A stretch of 64,000 nucleotides of DNA from Maribacter vaceletii. Its GTDB lineage: Bacteria; Bacteroidota; Bacteroidia; Flavobacteriales; Flavobacteriaceae. This document shows, one piece after another, positions 35,177 through 44,513 of this stretch. The translations under genes and the position numbers were made by a program. The DNA lies in contig NZ_RBIQ01000007.1 of NCBI RefSeq assembly GCF_003634105.1, positions 806,001 through 870,000 of the forward strand, in the 5' to 3' direction. The number at the start of each line of letters is the position of its first letter. Position 1 is the stretch's first letter. The notes below the pieces were generated by a model. The model had not been told where the DNA came from, did not search any database, and saw nothing but the letters and a program-made list of their open reading frames with translations.

Positions 35177-35761
35177 TTAACATTTATCCTTTGCTAAACT
35201 AAGTAACACATTAAGCTTTATAATATCTGATATAACACGATCCTCAAGGATTTCAAAAAAACTTTTAGAACCATATCTTATACCCCATTTTGTTCTATCA
35301 ATACTAAAAACAGCTCTATAATCAGTTTCAGAAACTGGTTGCTCTTCTATATCAAAATCTATTGAGTTTGTAATTCCTTTAATGATTAAATCTGCTTTTA
35401 ATGAAATTTTTGACTTGGATTTATAGTTCACTTCTGTTATTACTAAATAAGCAAAAGGAAATTTTTCTGTATTAAAAAAATCTCCTCCTTTTAAATGGTT
35501 TGTAAGTAGTGAATTATATTTGCTATCAATAATTGAGTTCATATCTACTATAAATTCGCCACCCACTAATAAACTATTTTTAAAAAGTAATTCCCCTCTT
35601 TTAAATTTAATTGAGCCAGAGTGCTCTACTATATCAAATGATTTTGAACCTAACCATGAAATTTTACTATCAACAATATCAATTGGTTTCTTTTCTTGGG
35701 CTGATAGGCATGTAAAATTTATTAATAGTAACATTAACATTGTTTTTAATACATTCTTCAT
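35177..35761 (-). CDS. YceI-family periplasmic protein
   Basis: The 194-aa protein has a signal peptide (MKNVLKTMLMLLLINFTCLS then AQ) and a YceI lipocalin-like beta-barrel: ISWLGSKSFDIVEHSGSIKF, KGGDFFNTEKFPFAYLVIT and VFSIDRTKWGIRYGSKSFFE are characteristic segments. YceI proteins bind isoprenoid or amphiphilic ligands. It is divergent from a membrane-anchored winged-helix regulator gene, its likely controller. The C-terminal Cys (KDKC) is unusual. Confidence 0.9.
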   Translation of the reverse strand: MKNVLKTMLMLLLINFTCLSAQEKKPIDIVDSKISWLGSKSFDIVEHSGSIKFKRGELLFKNSLLVGGEFIVDMNSIIDSKYNSLLTNHLKGGDFFNTEKFPFAYLVITEVNYKSKSKISLKADLIIKGITNSIDFDIEEQPVSETDYRAVFSIDRTKWGIRYGSKSFFEILEDRVISDIIKLNVLLSLAKDKC

Positions 35762-35880
35762 AATTCTAAGTTTTTAAATTTATATCTAAGATATATTTGA
35801 GCAAAGCTTTTAAATGTAAAAGGTTTGTCAAAGATTTGTAAAAAGTATGTAATCGAATACTAGACCTAATTTTCAATACT

Positions 35881-35888
35881 TAAATTTG
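35881..35888 (+). promoter_or_regulatory. -7 element (TAAATTTG) just before the membrane regulator gene
   Basis: TAAATTTG matches TAnnTTTG exactly but ends only 4 bp before the ATG at 35893, so the transcript would start at or near the first codon (leaderless) unless the true promoter is further upstream. Confidence 0.4.
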
Positions 35889-35892
35889 CTTA

Positions 35893-36738
35893 ATGGTTAA
35901 ACCTAAAAAAAGTGTCTTTTATATCTTGGGGATTTTAATTCTTGTATTAATCTATTCTATCTTTGTAAATACTACCTTTCCTAAAACCGAAATTATAAAT
36001 GTGTCTCTTCGTAATATAGGCCACAAGTTATTACTAAAAAATAACGATACATCCTCTTTAGTCTTACCCATTAAAAAAAAATCCAACAATTGGTTCGAAA
36101 TTTCATTTGATTCAAAAATCTCAATCTCTCCTAGTTTTTTAACCAAAACTGTTAGTACTACTTTTAAGAGACTAAAATTACCTGCAAATTATATTGTCGA
36201 AGTAAAAAGTTGTGAGTTAAACGAAATAGTTTATAGTTACAAAATGTCTCTGAAAGAAGAGGGGGTTATTATCCCATGTATTGGCAGAGATTTGCCAAAA
36301 TCTTGCTATAAATTAAACATAAAGTTCCTTTCTTCCTCTAAAAAACCATGGAACTTCATTCCTTATAGTTTAATAAGTATTGGGGTTATAATAATTTTCT
36401 ATTTTTTACTTAAAAAAAAAGAGCAAAAGAAAAAAAATATTACAAAGGCTTCTTATAATATAAAAGACATCTTAAATACTGAGGAAAGAAAATTAATTCT
36501 CAACGGTATTGAAATAGATTTAAGTGAAAAAGAAACAGAAATATTAACATTATTTCTAAACAAACCAAATCAAATTATATCAAGAGAAAAACTACAAAAA
36601 GAAATTTGGGAAGACAAAGGTGTTATTGTAGGCAGAAGTTTAGATACATATATTTCTAAACTCAGAAAAAAATTAAGGAAAAACAGCTCTATAGAGATTC
36701 TTAATATTCGTGGTAAAGGCTATAAAATGAAGATCTAA
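35893..36738 (+). CDS. membrane-anchored winged-helix transcriptional regulator (OmpR-type DNA-binding domain)
   Basis: The 281-aa protein has a span near residues 9-27, a periplasmic part of about 125 residues with two Cys (SCELN and IPCIG, plus KSCYK near 140), a second span (about 155-173), and a cytoplasmic OmpR/PhoB-like winged helix at the C-terminus (about 190-281: LSEKETEILTLFLNKPNQII, SREKLQKEIW, GRSLDTYISKLRKKL, NIRGKGYKMKI). It is thus a one-component signalling protein like ToxR/CadC, but with the DNA-binding domain at the C-terminus. The divergent YceI gene is the obvious target. The signal is unknown. Confidence 0.85.
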   Translation: MVKPKKSVFYILGILILVLIYSIFVNTTFPKTEIINVSLRNIGHKLLLKNNDTSSLVLPIKKKSNNWFEISFDSKISISPSFLTKTVSTTFKRLKLPANYIVEVKSCELNEIVYSYKMSLKEEGVIIPCIGRDLPKSCYKLNIKFLSSSKKPWNFIPYSLISIGVIIIFYFLLKKKEQKKKNITKASYNIKDILNTEERKLILNGIEIDLSEKETEILTLFLNKPNQIISREKLQKEIWEDKGVIVGRSLDTYISKLRKKLRKNSSIEILNIRGKGYKMKI

Positions 36739-36805
36739 ATTTCTTCGATAAAATTAACCCTTACAATACATCTGATTTTCACAAGTCGGAAAAGACCTTA
36801 GAGGA

Positions 36806-37390
36806 CTATCTATAAAAATTCATCTCATCTATATATTTCCAAACCACTTTTGGCAACAAAGGTTTTATGTTTTTACCTAATTTATGGTTTTTGCGAATAA
36901 ATGTGGATGAAATTTCCATTATTGGAGCATCTACCCTATGTATTTTAGGGTGATTTTTAAACTGATGTTCTACAACGCCACTAGAAACTCTAGGATATAC
37001 ATAAATAGAATACTCTTCTAAAATAATATCGAAATTTTTCCATTTATGAAAGCCCTTTAAATTATCTTCTCCCATAATTAATGAAAATTCATAATCTTTT
37101 GGGTACTTTTCCGAAAGGACTGCCAAGGTGTTTATGGTATAATTTGGCTGTGGTAAATCAAATTCAATAGTACTTGGTTTTAAACCATCATACTCTTTTA
37201 CGGCCTCATATACCATTTGGTATCTATGATTGTTATCTAGTAAAGTTTTCTTTGTTTTAAAAGGGCTTTGCGGAGTTACCACAAACCAAACCTCGTCTAA
37301 ATCTGAGAACTCTACCATGTGGTTAGCAATTACTAAATGCCCTAAATGTATAGGATTAAAAGTGCCAAAATAAAGCCCTACTTTTTTCAT
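36806..37390 (-). CDS. nadD: nicotinate-nucleotide adenylyltransferase
   Basis: The 194-aa enzyme adenylates nicotinate mononucleotide in NAD synthesis. It has the nucleotidyltransferase motif GLYFGTFNPIHLGHLVIA (HxGH) at the N-terminus and ISSTFIRKNHKLGKNI near residue 165, the ISSTxIR motif. It is the last gene of the yicC-gmk-nadD operon, 11 bp after gmk. Confidence 0.95.
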   Translation of the reverse strand: MKKVGLYFGTFNPIHLGHLVIANHMVEFSDLDEVWFVVTPQSPFKTKKTLLDNNHRYQMVYEAVKEYDGLKPSTIEFDLPQPNYTINTLAVLSEKYPKDYEFSLIMGEDNLKGFHKWKNFDIILEEYSIYVYPRVSSGVVEHQFKNHPKIHRVDAPIMEISSTFIRKNHKLGKNIKPLLPKVVWKYIDEMNFYR

Positions 37391-37401
37391 TTACTAGCTT
37401 A

Positions 37402-37980
37402 CTATTCTTTTGGATTTACAAAACTTTCTACAAGGTCATGTGCCTCTTTTAAAGCAACATCTAAATCGTAATTTTTAATAATTTTATCAAACTGTGGTGC
37501 AGTGGCAAGTTCTACTCCAGCTTTTGCAATTCGCATATTTATTTTGTCATCACTCTCAGTGCTTCTTTTTTTAAGCCTAATCTTGAGTTCATCTATACTT
37601 GGAGGTTTTACAAAAACTGCTAATGTCTCTTTCGGGAATTTCTTTTTAATACGCAATCCTCCTACAACATCTATATCAAAAATTACATTTTTCCCTTCTG
37701 CCCAAAGGCGTTCTACTTCTGTTTTTAAAGTACCATAAAAATTATCTCTATATACTTCTTCCCACTCTAAAAAATCATCATTCTTAATGTGCTTCTTAAA
37801 CTCAGAAACAGTCATAAAATAATAATGTTCTCCATTTTTTTCTTTTCCTCGTCTAGGTCTAGATGCAGCAGAAACAGAAAATGCCAAATTTAAATCTGGT
37901 TGCTCTAATAAGTGCCTAACTATAGTAGTTTTACCACTACCTGATGGTGCCGAAAAAATTATTAATTTACCGCCTGCCAT
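37402..37980 (-). CDS. gmk: guanylate kinase
   Basis: The 192-aa kinase phosphorylates GMP to GDP. It has a P-loop (FSAPSGSGKTTIVRHLL, residues 9-25), the GMP-binding SRPRRGKEKNGEHYYFM segment near 42 and a lid region with RLKKRSTESDDKINMRI near 137. The start overlaps the yicC stop by one base (TAATG arrangement), so translation is coupled. Confidence 0.96.
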   Translation of the reverse strand: MAGGKLIIFSAPSGSGKTTIVRHLLEQPDLNLAFSVSAASRPRRGKEKNGEHYYFMTVSEFKKHIKNDDFLEWEEVYRDNFYGTLKTEVERLWAEGKNVIFDIDVVGGLRIKKKFPKETLAVFVKPPSIDELKIRLKKRSTESDDKINMRIAKAGVELATAPQFDKIIKNYDLDVALKEAHDLVESFVNPKE

Positions 37981-38837
37981 TATAAAACATTCAACATTTG
38001 TTCTTTAATTTTTTCTAACTCATCTTTCATCTGTACCACTATTTGCTGCATAGGAGCATAATTTGCTTTAGAGCCTATAGTATTAATTTCTCTTCCTATT
38101 TCTTGGCATATAAATCCAAGTTTTTTTCCATTACTGTCTGATGAGCTTAATGTTTTTGTAAAATATTCTAAATGATTCTTTAAACGTACTTTTTCTTCTG
38201 TTATATCATATTTTTCTAGGTAGTAAATAAGTTCTTGTTCAAACCTATTAGCATCTACATCTGCAGTTAAATCTGCAACTGCTTTTTCTAATTTTTCTCT
38301 AATAGTAGCTTGCCTATCTGGATCTATAGTCTTAACTTCTTCTAACAATGAAGTTAACTTACTTACTCTTAATTTAAAATCGGATTCTAAAACACTCCCC
38401 TCTTCGGATCTAAATGTATTAATTTCCTGCAAGGCTTTGACTAATGCTTCTTTTATAGAACTATATTCTGCCTCATCTATATCTTCTTTTTCCGTTTTCA
38501 TAGCATCTGGCATACGCAATGCCATTTCAAGAAGTTGTATAGATTCTCCTTCTGCAATAGACTGTAATTGCTTCATATATTGCTTTACAGTAACTTCATT
38601 TACCTGAGCAGAAGTACTATCTCCTGTGTTTTCTATATATAAACCAAAATCTACCTTACCACGAACTAAAGAGCTTGCAATTACCTTTCGCAATTCTAAT
38701 TCCTTTTCTCTGTATGCCGAAGGCATTCTTGCATTTAAATCTAAGTTTTTGCTATTTAAGGACTTTAATTCTACTGTAATTTTTTTTGAGGGAAGTTGTA
38801 TTACATGTTTCCCAAACCCGGTCATGGATTGAATCAT
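37980..38837 (-). CDS. yicC: YicC/YloC-family endoribonuclease
   Basis: The predicted protein has 285 residues from ATG 38837, where the usual family start MIQSMTGFGKHVI begins; the frame opens 7 codons earlier, but that start would lie upstream of the predicted transcription start. The N-terminal YicC domain (about 1-155) and C-terminal DUF1732 domain (about 200-285, ending MQQIVVQMKDELEKIKEQML) are both present. Family members cleave RNA. The order yicC-gmk-nadD is a common bacterial arrangement. Confidence 0.93.
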   Translation of the reverse strand: MIQSMTGFGKHVIQLPSKKITVELKSLNSKNLDLNARMPSAYREKELELRKVIASSLVRGKVDFGLYIENTGDSTSAQVNEVTVKQYMKQLQSIAEGESIQLLEMALRMPDAMKTEKEDIDEAEYSSIKEALVKALQEINTFRSEEGSVLESDFKLRVSKLTSLLEEVKTIDPDRQATIREKLEKAVADLTADVDANRFEQELIYYLEKYDITEEKVRLKNHLEYFTKTLSSSDSNGKKLGFICQEIGREINTIGSKANYAPMQQIVVQMKDELEKIKEQMLNVL

Positions 38838-38855
38838 ATATAGATTATTTGCCTG

Positions 38856-38863
38856 CAAAGATA
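38856..38863 (-). promoter_or_regulatory. -7 element (TATCTTTG) of the yicC-gmk-nadD operon
   Basis: On the minus strand TATCTTTG matches TAnnTTTG exactly and predicts a start near 38849, about 12 bases before the ATG at 38837. This decides the start of yicC against the longer frame from 38858. Confidence 0.55.
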
Positions 38864-38915
38864 ATTAAAGCATACTATTTAAAAGCATATGCCTTATTTT
38901 TAAAAGTTAGCGCAT

Positions 38916-38947
38916 AAAAAAAGCTGTATAATTAAACAGCTTTTTTT
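38916..38947 (-). terminator. terminator after the DUF1080 gene
   Basis: AAAAAAAGCTGT and ACAGCTTTTTTT are perfect 12-bp arms around an 8-base loop, 16 bp past the DUF1080 stop on the minus strand. Confidence 0.8.
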
Positions 38948-38962
38948 ATCTAAATTATTTAT

Positions 38963-39730
38963 CTATAACTCCCTTACCCAGATATTCCTATAACTTACTC
39001 TACTATTATCTCTATGGTCTTGTAATTTTATAGGGCCTTTACCATGTGGAGGATTTTTAGGCCACCCTATATATGGAGTAGTTCCTTTAATTTCTACATG
39101 ATCCTGAATAAGTATACCATTATGTAGTACTGTTAAAGTACCTGATTTTATTTTTACCCCTTTTTCATTAAACTCAGGAGCATGATACACTATATCATAA
39201 ACATTCCACTCTCCACTAGGAACAGATGCCATTGCTAAAGGGGTGTGTTGTTTGTAAACAGACCCAACTTGACCATTAACATAGGTATCATTATCGTTAT
39301 TATCCAAAACTTGCACTTCATACTTACCTTGAATAAAAACACCACTATTTGCTCTATTTTGCCCTTTCCCTTTAATATCTGCTGGGGACTGCCATTCTAT
39401 ATGTAATTGTATATCGCCAAATTTTTGCTTGGTTTGTATATCTCCCGATTTATTTTTAACCGTTACACTCCCATCTTCATTAATAAGCCAAGTAGCTTTT
39501 TCTTTAGTTTTAGTATGCTCCCAACCATCTAAATTTTTCCCGTCAAACAATACAATAGCATCACTAGGAACTCCATTAATATTCTTTTTTACAACAGGAA
39601 CTACTGGCTCATAAAATTCTGTTTCCTCTGGTTTTGTTGGCTCTTTATTTTCTGTAACTATTTCTTTTTGACTATAGCAACTATTAGCTACAAAAGCAAC
39701 AAGTACAAAAGCTAGGCGTAATTTTTTCAT
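38963..39730 (-). CDS. DUF1080 family protein (3-keto-disaccharide hydrolase-like)
   Basis: The 255-aa protein has an N-terminal signal (MKKLRLAFVLVAFVANSCYS; either a lipoprotein Cys or ordinary cleavage after it). The DUF1080 beta-jelly-roll starts at VLFDGKNLDGWEH near residue 62 and has FGDIQLHIEWQSP, NSGVFIQGKYEVQVLDN and GPIKLQDHRDNSRVSYRNIW. The family is known as 3-keto-disaccharide hydrolase because members cleave C3-oxidised glycosides. It is downstream of a TIM-barrel sugar isomerase-like gene (67-bp gap), and two GMC dehydrogenases lie nearby, which fits that pathway. Confidence 0.9.
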   Translation of the reverse strand: MKKLRLAFVLVAFVANSCYSQKEIVTENKEPTKPEETEFYEPVVPVVKKNINGVPSDAIVLFDGKNLDGWEHTKTKEKATWLINEDGSVTVKNKSGDIQTKQKFGDIQLHIEWQSPADIKGKGQNRANSGVFIQGKYEVQVLDNNDNDTYVNGQVGSVYKQHTPLAMASVPSGEWNVYDIVYHAPEFNEKGVKIKSGTLTVLHNGILIQDHVEIKGTTPYIGWPKNPPHGKGPIKLQDHRDNSRVSYRNIWVREL

Positions 39731-39797
39731 TTTATAATTCTTTTATTTTGATATTTCTGTAAAACACCATTTTATTCACTGAATAACAAAGTATGTT

Positions 39798-40850
39798 TTA
39801 AATCCCTAAAATTCCTTTTAAGGCATCTTTATCTGTATCTCTCCCCGCAAAATCATCAAATGTTTTTTGAGTAGCTTCTATTATGTGTTTTTTAATAAAC
39901 GGGGCACCTTCGCGAGCACCTTGTTCAGGACTCTTCATACAACATTCCCATTCCATAACTGCCCAAACGTCGCAGCCGTATTGCGTAAGTTTAGAGAATA
40001 TTCCGCTAAAATCTACTTGACCATCTCCTGGAGATCTAAACCTACCGGCTCTATCTATCCAATCCGAATATCCGCCATAAACACCTTGCTTACCAGTTGG
40101 GTTAAATTCAGCATCTTTTACATGAAAAGCCTTTATAAAAGAATGGTAATGGTCTATATACGTTAAATAATCTAAGTTTTGTAACACAAAATGACTTGGG
40201 TCATATAACATATTTACACGCTTATGATTATTTGTTGCTGCTAAAAAACGCTCAAAAGAAACACCATCATGTAAATCTTCCCCTGGGTGAATTTCATAAC
40301 AAACATCTACCCCTTTTTCATCAAAATGATTAAGAATAGGCATCCATCTATTTGCAAGTTCTTCAAAACCTAGTTCTACTAATCCTGGAGGTCTTTGTGG
40401 CCACGGGTACATAGTATGCCAAAGTAATGCGCCAGAAAAAGTTGCATGGGACTTTAACCCCAAACGGTTACTTGCAGTACCTGCCTTTTTAACAGTTTCT
40501 ATTGCCCATTCTGTTCTTGCTTTTGGGTTATTTTTTACAGCATCTGGTGCAAAACCATCAAACATAGAGTCATAGGCAGGGTTAACTGCCACTAATTGGC
40601 CTTGTAAATGCGTAGAAAGCTCTGTTATTTCTAATCCGTAAGAATTAACCTTTCCTTTTAATTCATCACAATAGGTTTGGCTTTCTGCAGCTTTGTCTAA
40701 ATCTATTAAAAAAGATTCCCATGTAGGTATTTGTATTCCCTTATATCCTAAATCTGCTGCCCATTTACACATACCATCTAAGGTATTAAATGGAGCTTTA
40801 CTATCTACAAATTGTGCTAAAAAAACAGCAGGTCCTTTTATCGTTTTCAT
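39798..40850 (-). CDS. sugar phosphate isomerase/epimerase-like TIM-barrel protein
   Basis: The 350-aa cytoplasmic protein (no signal peptide) belongs to the xylose-isomerase-like AP endonuclease 2 superfamily. Likely metal ligands are in CYEIHPGEDLHDG (Glu), MLYDPSHFVLQNL (Asp, His), AFHVKDAEF (His) and AVMEWECC (Glu). Related proteins act on 3-keto sugars as isomerases or lyases. It is first of a two-gene operon with the DUF1080 protein and divergent from a GMC oxidoreductase gene across a 181-bp gap, where I found no exact -7 element. Confidence 0.88.
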   Translation of the reverse strand: MKTIKGPAVFLAQFVDSKAPFNTLDGMCKWAADLGYKGIQIPTWESFLIDLDKAAESQTYCDELKGKVNSYGLEITELSTHLQGQLVAVNPAYDSMFDGFAPDAVKNNPKARTEWAIETVKKAGTASNRLGLKSHATFSGALLWHTMYPWPQRPPGLVELGFEELANRWMPILNHFDEKGVDVCYEIHPGEDLHDGVSFERFLAATNNHKRVNMLYDPSHFVLQNLDYLTYIDHYHSFIKAFHVKDAEFNPTGKQGVYGGYSDWIDRAGRFRSPGDGQVDFSGIFSKLTQYGCDVWAVMEWECCMKSPEQGAREGAPFIKKHIIEATQKTFDDFAGRDTDKDALKGILGI

Positions 40851-41031
40851 TTTAATGTTTTTAGTATATTTTTCGTAATATTTCGCGTTTTTTTGTGAAT
40901 TATTTTGCTTTTCTGCAAGAAATTTTTATGAATATGCAGTATATTTAGTGTTATTCTGCCATATTATTAATATCTCACCAGATACGTTATAAATATAGGC
41001 ATAACATCATTATTATTTTTAAAAAAGTGCA

Positions 41032-42735
41032 ATGAATAACGAAGAAATTTACGATGCCATAGTAGTAGGAACTGGAATAACTGGAGGTTGGGCAGCTAAA
41101 GAATTATGTGAAAATGGTTTAAAAACTTTAGTGCTTGAACGTGGTCCTATAGTTAAACATATAGAAGATTACAAAACCATGAATGACGACCCTTGGAATT
41201 ACCCCCTTAAAGGCGAACTTTCTAAAGAAGATAAAAAGAAACAACATATTCAAAATAGGGTTGGTTGGGCACCAAAAGAAGACAACAAACATTTTTTTGT
41301 AAATGATTTGGAGCATCCCTATGAAGAAATTAAACGTTTTGACTGGATACGTGGTTATCATGTTGGTGGGCGTTCTTTAACTTGGGGAAAACAAAGTTAT
41401 AGATGGAGTGATATTGATTTTAAAGCAAACAAAAAAGATGGAAATGGGGTAGATTGGCCAGTGCGCTATAAAGATATTTCTCCTTGGTATGATAAGGTGG
41501 AAGAATACATTGGTGTAAGTGGTCAAAATTTAGGGTTAAAACAGCTTCCAGATGGAATATTTCAACCCCCTATGGGTTTAAACTGTGTAGAAGAAGCCCT
41601 AAAAGAGTCCATGGCATCTTCATTTGATGATGGTAGATTATTAACTATTGGTAGGGCAGCTCACCTTACAGATAAAAATGCAAAATTTGAAGGGAGAAAT
41701 CCTTGCCAATATAGAAATAGATGTAGCCGAGGCTGTCCTTTTGGAGGTTATTTTAGTAGTAATTCTTCTACCCTTCCTGCTGCCGAACGAACTGGAAACA
41801 TGACATTAAGGCCAAACTCTATTGTTCATGAAGTAGTTTATGATGCTAAAACAAAAAAAGCAACTGGAGTAAAAATTATTGATGCACTAACGAATGAAAA
41901 AATAGAATATAAAGCTAAAGTTATTTTCTTATGCGCATCTGCAATGGCATCTGTTGGGATATTATTACAATCTAAGTCTGAACGTTTCCCTAATGGCCTT
42001 GGGAATGATTCTAATGTATTAGGAAGAGGTATTATGGACCACCATTACCAGTTAGGAGCTTCTGCAAAAGTAGATGGCTTTTTAGATAAATATTACAAAG
42101 GAAGAAGACCCAATGGATTTTATATTCCAAGATTTGTAAACTTAGATAAAAAAACTAGTCGAAAAGAATATCTAAGAGGCTTTGGATTCCAGGGCGGAGC
42201 AAGTAGAGGTAATTGGTCTGAAGCAATCGCCGAAATGGGTTACGGCGCAGAATTAAAAGAACACATTTTAAAACCTGGACAATGGCAAATTGGCGCCACT
42301 GGTTTTGGAGAAATGTTGCCCCATGATGATAATAGGGTTATGCTAAGTAAAACTAAAAAAGATAAATGGGGATTACCGCAACTTGCTTTTGATGTAGAGT
42401 TTAAAGAAAATGAACTAAACATGAGAAAAGACATTCTTATAACCATAGAAGAAACATTTAAAGCGGCAGGTTTTAAAGATGTTTCTACCTATGACAATTC
42501 CACTGGCCCAGGCCTTGGAATACATGAAATGGGTGGTGCAAGAATGGGGCATTCTGCTAAAACATCTATCGTAAATAAATACAACCAAATACATAGCGTA
42601 CCAAATGTTTATGTAACAGATGGTGCTTTTATGAGTTCTTCTAGTTGTGTAAACCCTTCATTAACTTATATGGCTTTTACAGCAAGAGCTGCAAACCATG
42701 CTGCAAAGGAATTTAAAGCAGGTGCATTTTCTTAA
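41032..42735 (+). CDS. GMC oxidoreductase, probable glycoside 3-dehydrogenase catalytic subunit
   Basis: The 567-aa flavoprotein starts with an FAD-binding Rossmann motif (IVVGTGITGGWAAKELCENG). A motif CQYRNRCSRGCPFGG near residue 224 has three closely spaced Cys like the [3Fe-4S] site of FAD glucose/glucoside dehydrogenases. The C-terminal GMC part holds GIHEMGGARMG near residue 500 with the catalytic His and SSCVNPSLTYMAFTARAANH with the partner Asn. It has no signal peptide; such subunits are usually exported with a Tat-carrying small subunit. It is about 60-65 % identical by eye to the GMC protein at 47423. No small-subunit gene follows directly, so it may share the partner at 49138. Confidence 0.88.
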   Translation: MNNEEIYDAIVVGTGITGGWAAKELCENGLKTLVLERGPIVKHIEDYKTMNDDPWNYPLKGELSKEDKKKQHIQNRVGWAPKEDNKHFFVNDLEHPYEEIKRFDWIRGYHVGGRSLTWGKQSYRWSDIDFKANKKDGNGVDWPVRYKDISPWYDKVEEYIGVSGQNLGLKQLPDGIFQPPMGLNCVEEALKESMASSFDDGRLLTIGRAAHLTDKNAKFEGRNPCQYRNRCSRGCPFGGYFSSNSSTLPAAERTGNMTLRPNSIVHEVVYDAKTKKATGVKIIDALTNEKIEYKAKVIFLCASAMASVGILLQSKSERFPNGLGNDSNVLGRGIMDHHYQLGASAKVDGFLDKYYKGRRPNGFYIPRFVNLDKKTSRKEYLRGFGFQGGASRGNWSEAIAEMGYGAELKEHILKPGQWQIGATGFGEMLPHDDNRVMLSKTKKDKWGLPQLAFDVEFKENELNMRKDILITIEETFKAAGFKDVSTYDNSTGPGLGIHEMGGARMGHSAKTSIVNKYNQIHSVPNVYVTDGAFMSSSSCVNPSLTYMAFTARAANHAAKEFKAGAFS

Positions 42736-42792
42736 AATGACTATATTGCACAACACTAACAATATTAAAAACTATAAACGCGTTCATTAGTA

Positions 42793-43257
42793 ATGGAAAA
42801 TTCATCAGCAAGAAATATGTGGGGAGATTATTTAGATAAGCATTTAGAAGATGCTTTTCATGAGGCTCCAAAAACAATCCATTTTTGTGATAATGAGAAT
42901 GATGCTAATGAATGTGCTAATCTTGTAAAATCTGGCATAAAAAAAGCTACTACAGATTCTCTTATTGGTATTCAAAACAGAAAAGAAAGACTTCCTAAAA
43001 TAGGAGACTTTACTGTTATTACCAATTGGGAAGGAGAAGCTCAATGTATTGTAGAAACTACTAAAGTTATCCTAAAACCTTATTTTAGTATTGACGAAGC
43101 TTATGCAAATAAAGAAGGGGAGGGAGATAAGTCTTTAGCGCATTGGAAAAAAGTACATTGGGATTATTACACTAGAGAATTAGGTGCTTTTAATCGCAAA
43201 CCTAGTGAGAGCATGATTGTAGTTTGCCATGAATTTAATGTTGTTTTTAAAAGGTAG
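42793..43257 (+). CDS. ASCH domain protein
   Basis: The 154-aa protein shows an ASCH fold: VKSGIKKATTDSLIGI near residue 45, then LPKIGDFTVITNWEGEAQCI and a C-terminal strand SESMIVVCHEFNVVF. ASCH (PUA-like) proteins bind RNA or act as N4-acetylcytidine amidohydrolases; the active residues cannot be confirmed here. It lies 57 bp after the GMC gene and is followed by a strong terminator. Link to sugar metabolism is not evident. Confidence 0.82.
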   Translation: MENSSARNMWGDYLDKHLEDAFHEAPKTIHFCDNENDANECANLVKSGIKKATTDSLIGIQNRKERLPKIGDFTVITNWEGEAQCIVETTKVILKPYFSIDEAYANKEGEGDKSLAHWKKVHWDYYTRELGAFNRKPSESMIVVCHEFNVVFKR

Positions 43258-43277
43258 TATTTTAACTTAAAACATAA

Positions 43278-43309
43278 AAAAATGCAGCCCTATATAAGGC
43301 TGCATTTTT
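43278..43309. terminator. bidirectional terminator between ASCH and Gfo/Idh genes
   Basis: AAAAATGCAGCC pairs perfectly with GGCTGCATTTTT around an 8-base loop, between the stops of two convergent genes. Confidence 0.85.
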
Positions 43310-43329
43310 ATAAATTATTAGTACCTAAT

Positions 43330-44472
43330 TTAGGATTCTAATTTAACCCAAATATTACCTGCTTTATGAGATTCAACTGTAGCTTCAATAAAATTCATTC
43401 CACGAACGCCATCTAACATAGTAGGAAACTCTCCGTCATTATACTTTTCTCCTCTAATTGCTTTTGCAGCTCCTAAATAAATATTAGCCATAGAATCAAA
43501 AATACCTTCTGGGTGTCCTGGAGGTAATTTTGTTCCCCCTAAAGATAAATCGGAGTTATACGCATGCCCAGGTTTATACACTTGCATTGGTTCTGTGTCG
43601 CTCAATTTATATAAGAAATTAGGATTCTCTTGCTCCCACTTAAAAGCAGCTTTTTCCCCATATATTGCAATAGACAATCCATTTTCTTCTCCTGTAGCAA
43701 CTTGACTAGAACGTATTAATCCTTTTACATGATTATCCATACGTACTAGAACAGTACCATCAACATCCATCTGGTTGTCTTCATACAAATAATTAAAATC
43801 AGACAAAATAGAATCTATACGTAATCCTGTAGTATATTCAATTAAATTAAAAGCATGCACACCAATATCACCAATACAAGAACTAATACCTGCCTTTTTA
43901 GGATCTAATCTCCAAACAGAAGAACGTTTTTCTTGATCATGGATTATTGTATTTATCCATCCTTGATAATAAGAAGCATCTACTTTATGAATTTTTCCTA
44001 AAGCACCAGATTTGATCATTTCTCGCATTTGGCGTACCATTGGGTATCCTGTATATGTATGCGTTAACGCAAAAACTGCTCCTGATTTTTTATGTGCCTC
44101 TTGTAATATTTTTGCTTCTTCTAGACTTGTTGTCATTGGCTTTTCACAAATAACATGAAAACCATTATCTAACAACTTTTTTGCCATTGGAAAATGCAAA
44201 AAATTAGGAGTAAGTATAGAACAAACTTCTATTCTTTCTTCTTTTGGAAGTTTCATTTCTTCTTCCACAAAAGTGTCAAAATCTTTATATATTCTATTTG
44301 TTGGAACATCTATCTCTTTCGCAAAAGCCATGTTTGCATCAAAATCTGGATTAAATACTGCTCCTGTTATTTGATAATTATCATTTATATGTGATGCAAC
44401 TCTATGTAATACTCCAATAAGAGAATCTCCGCCTCCGCCAAGAATTCCTAACCTAATTTTTTTACTCATCAA
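43330..44472 (-). CDS. Gfo/Idh/MocA-family oxidoreductase
   Basis: The 380-aa protein has an N-terminal NAD(P) Rossmann fold (KIRLGILGGGGDSLIGVLHR) and the family motif VICEKPMTTSLEEAKIL near residue 108 with the conserved Lys. A C-terminal substrate domain includes SSCIGDIGVHAFNLIEYTTG, where the catalytic Asp/His lie. It is the last gene of an operon with a sugar transporter, DinB-like and TIM-barrel genes. In the proposed pathway it would reduce or oxidise a (3-keto) sugar with NAD(P)(H). Confidence 0.92.
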   Translation of the reverse strand: MMSKKIRLGILGGGGDSLIGVLHRVASHINDNYQITGAVFNPDFDANMAFAKEIDVPTNRIYKDFDTFVEEEMKLPKEERIEVCSILTPNFLHFPMAKKLLDNGFHVICEKPMTTSLEEAKILQEAHKKSGAVFALTHTYTGYPMVRQMREMIKSGALGKIHKVDASYYQGWINTIIHDQEKRSSVWRLDPKKAGISSCIGDIGVHAFNLIEYTTGLRIDSILSDFNYLYEDNQMDVDGTVLVRMDNHVKGLIRSSQVATGEENGLSIAIYGEKAAFKWEQENPNFLYKLSDTEPMQVYKPGHAYNSDLSLGGTKLPPGHPEGIFDSMANIYLGAAKAIRGEKYNDGEFPTMLDGVRGMNFIEATVESHKAGNIWVKLES

Positions 44473-44513
44473 CTTAAATATTTAATTTCTTTACTACTTA
44501 TTTTTAATACTAT

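Noticed and set aside
38838-38858. Upstream start for the YicC protein
   Set aside because: The family start MIQSMTGFG begins at 38837 and the -7 element at 38856-38863 covers the upstream codon.
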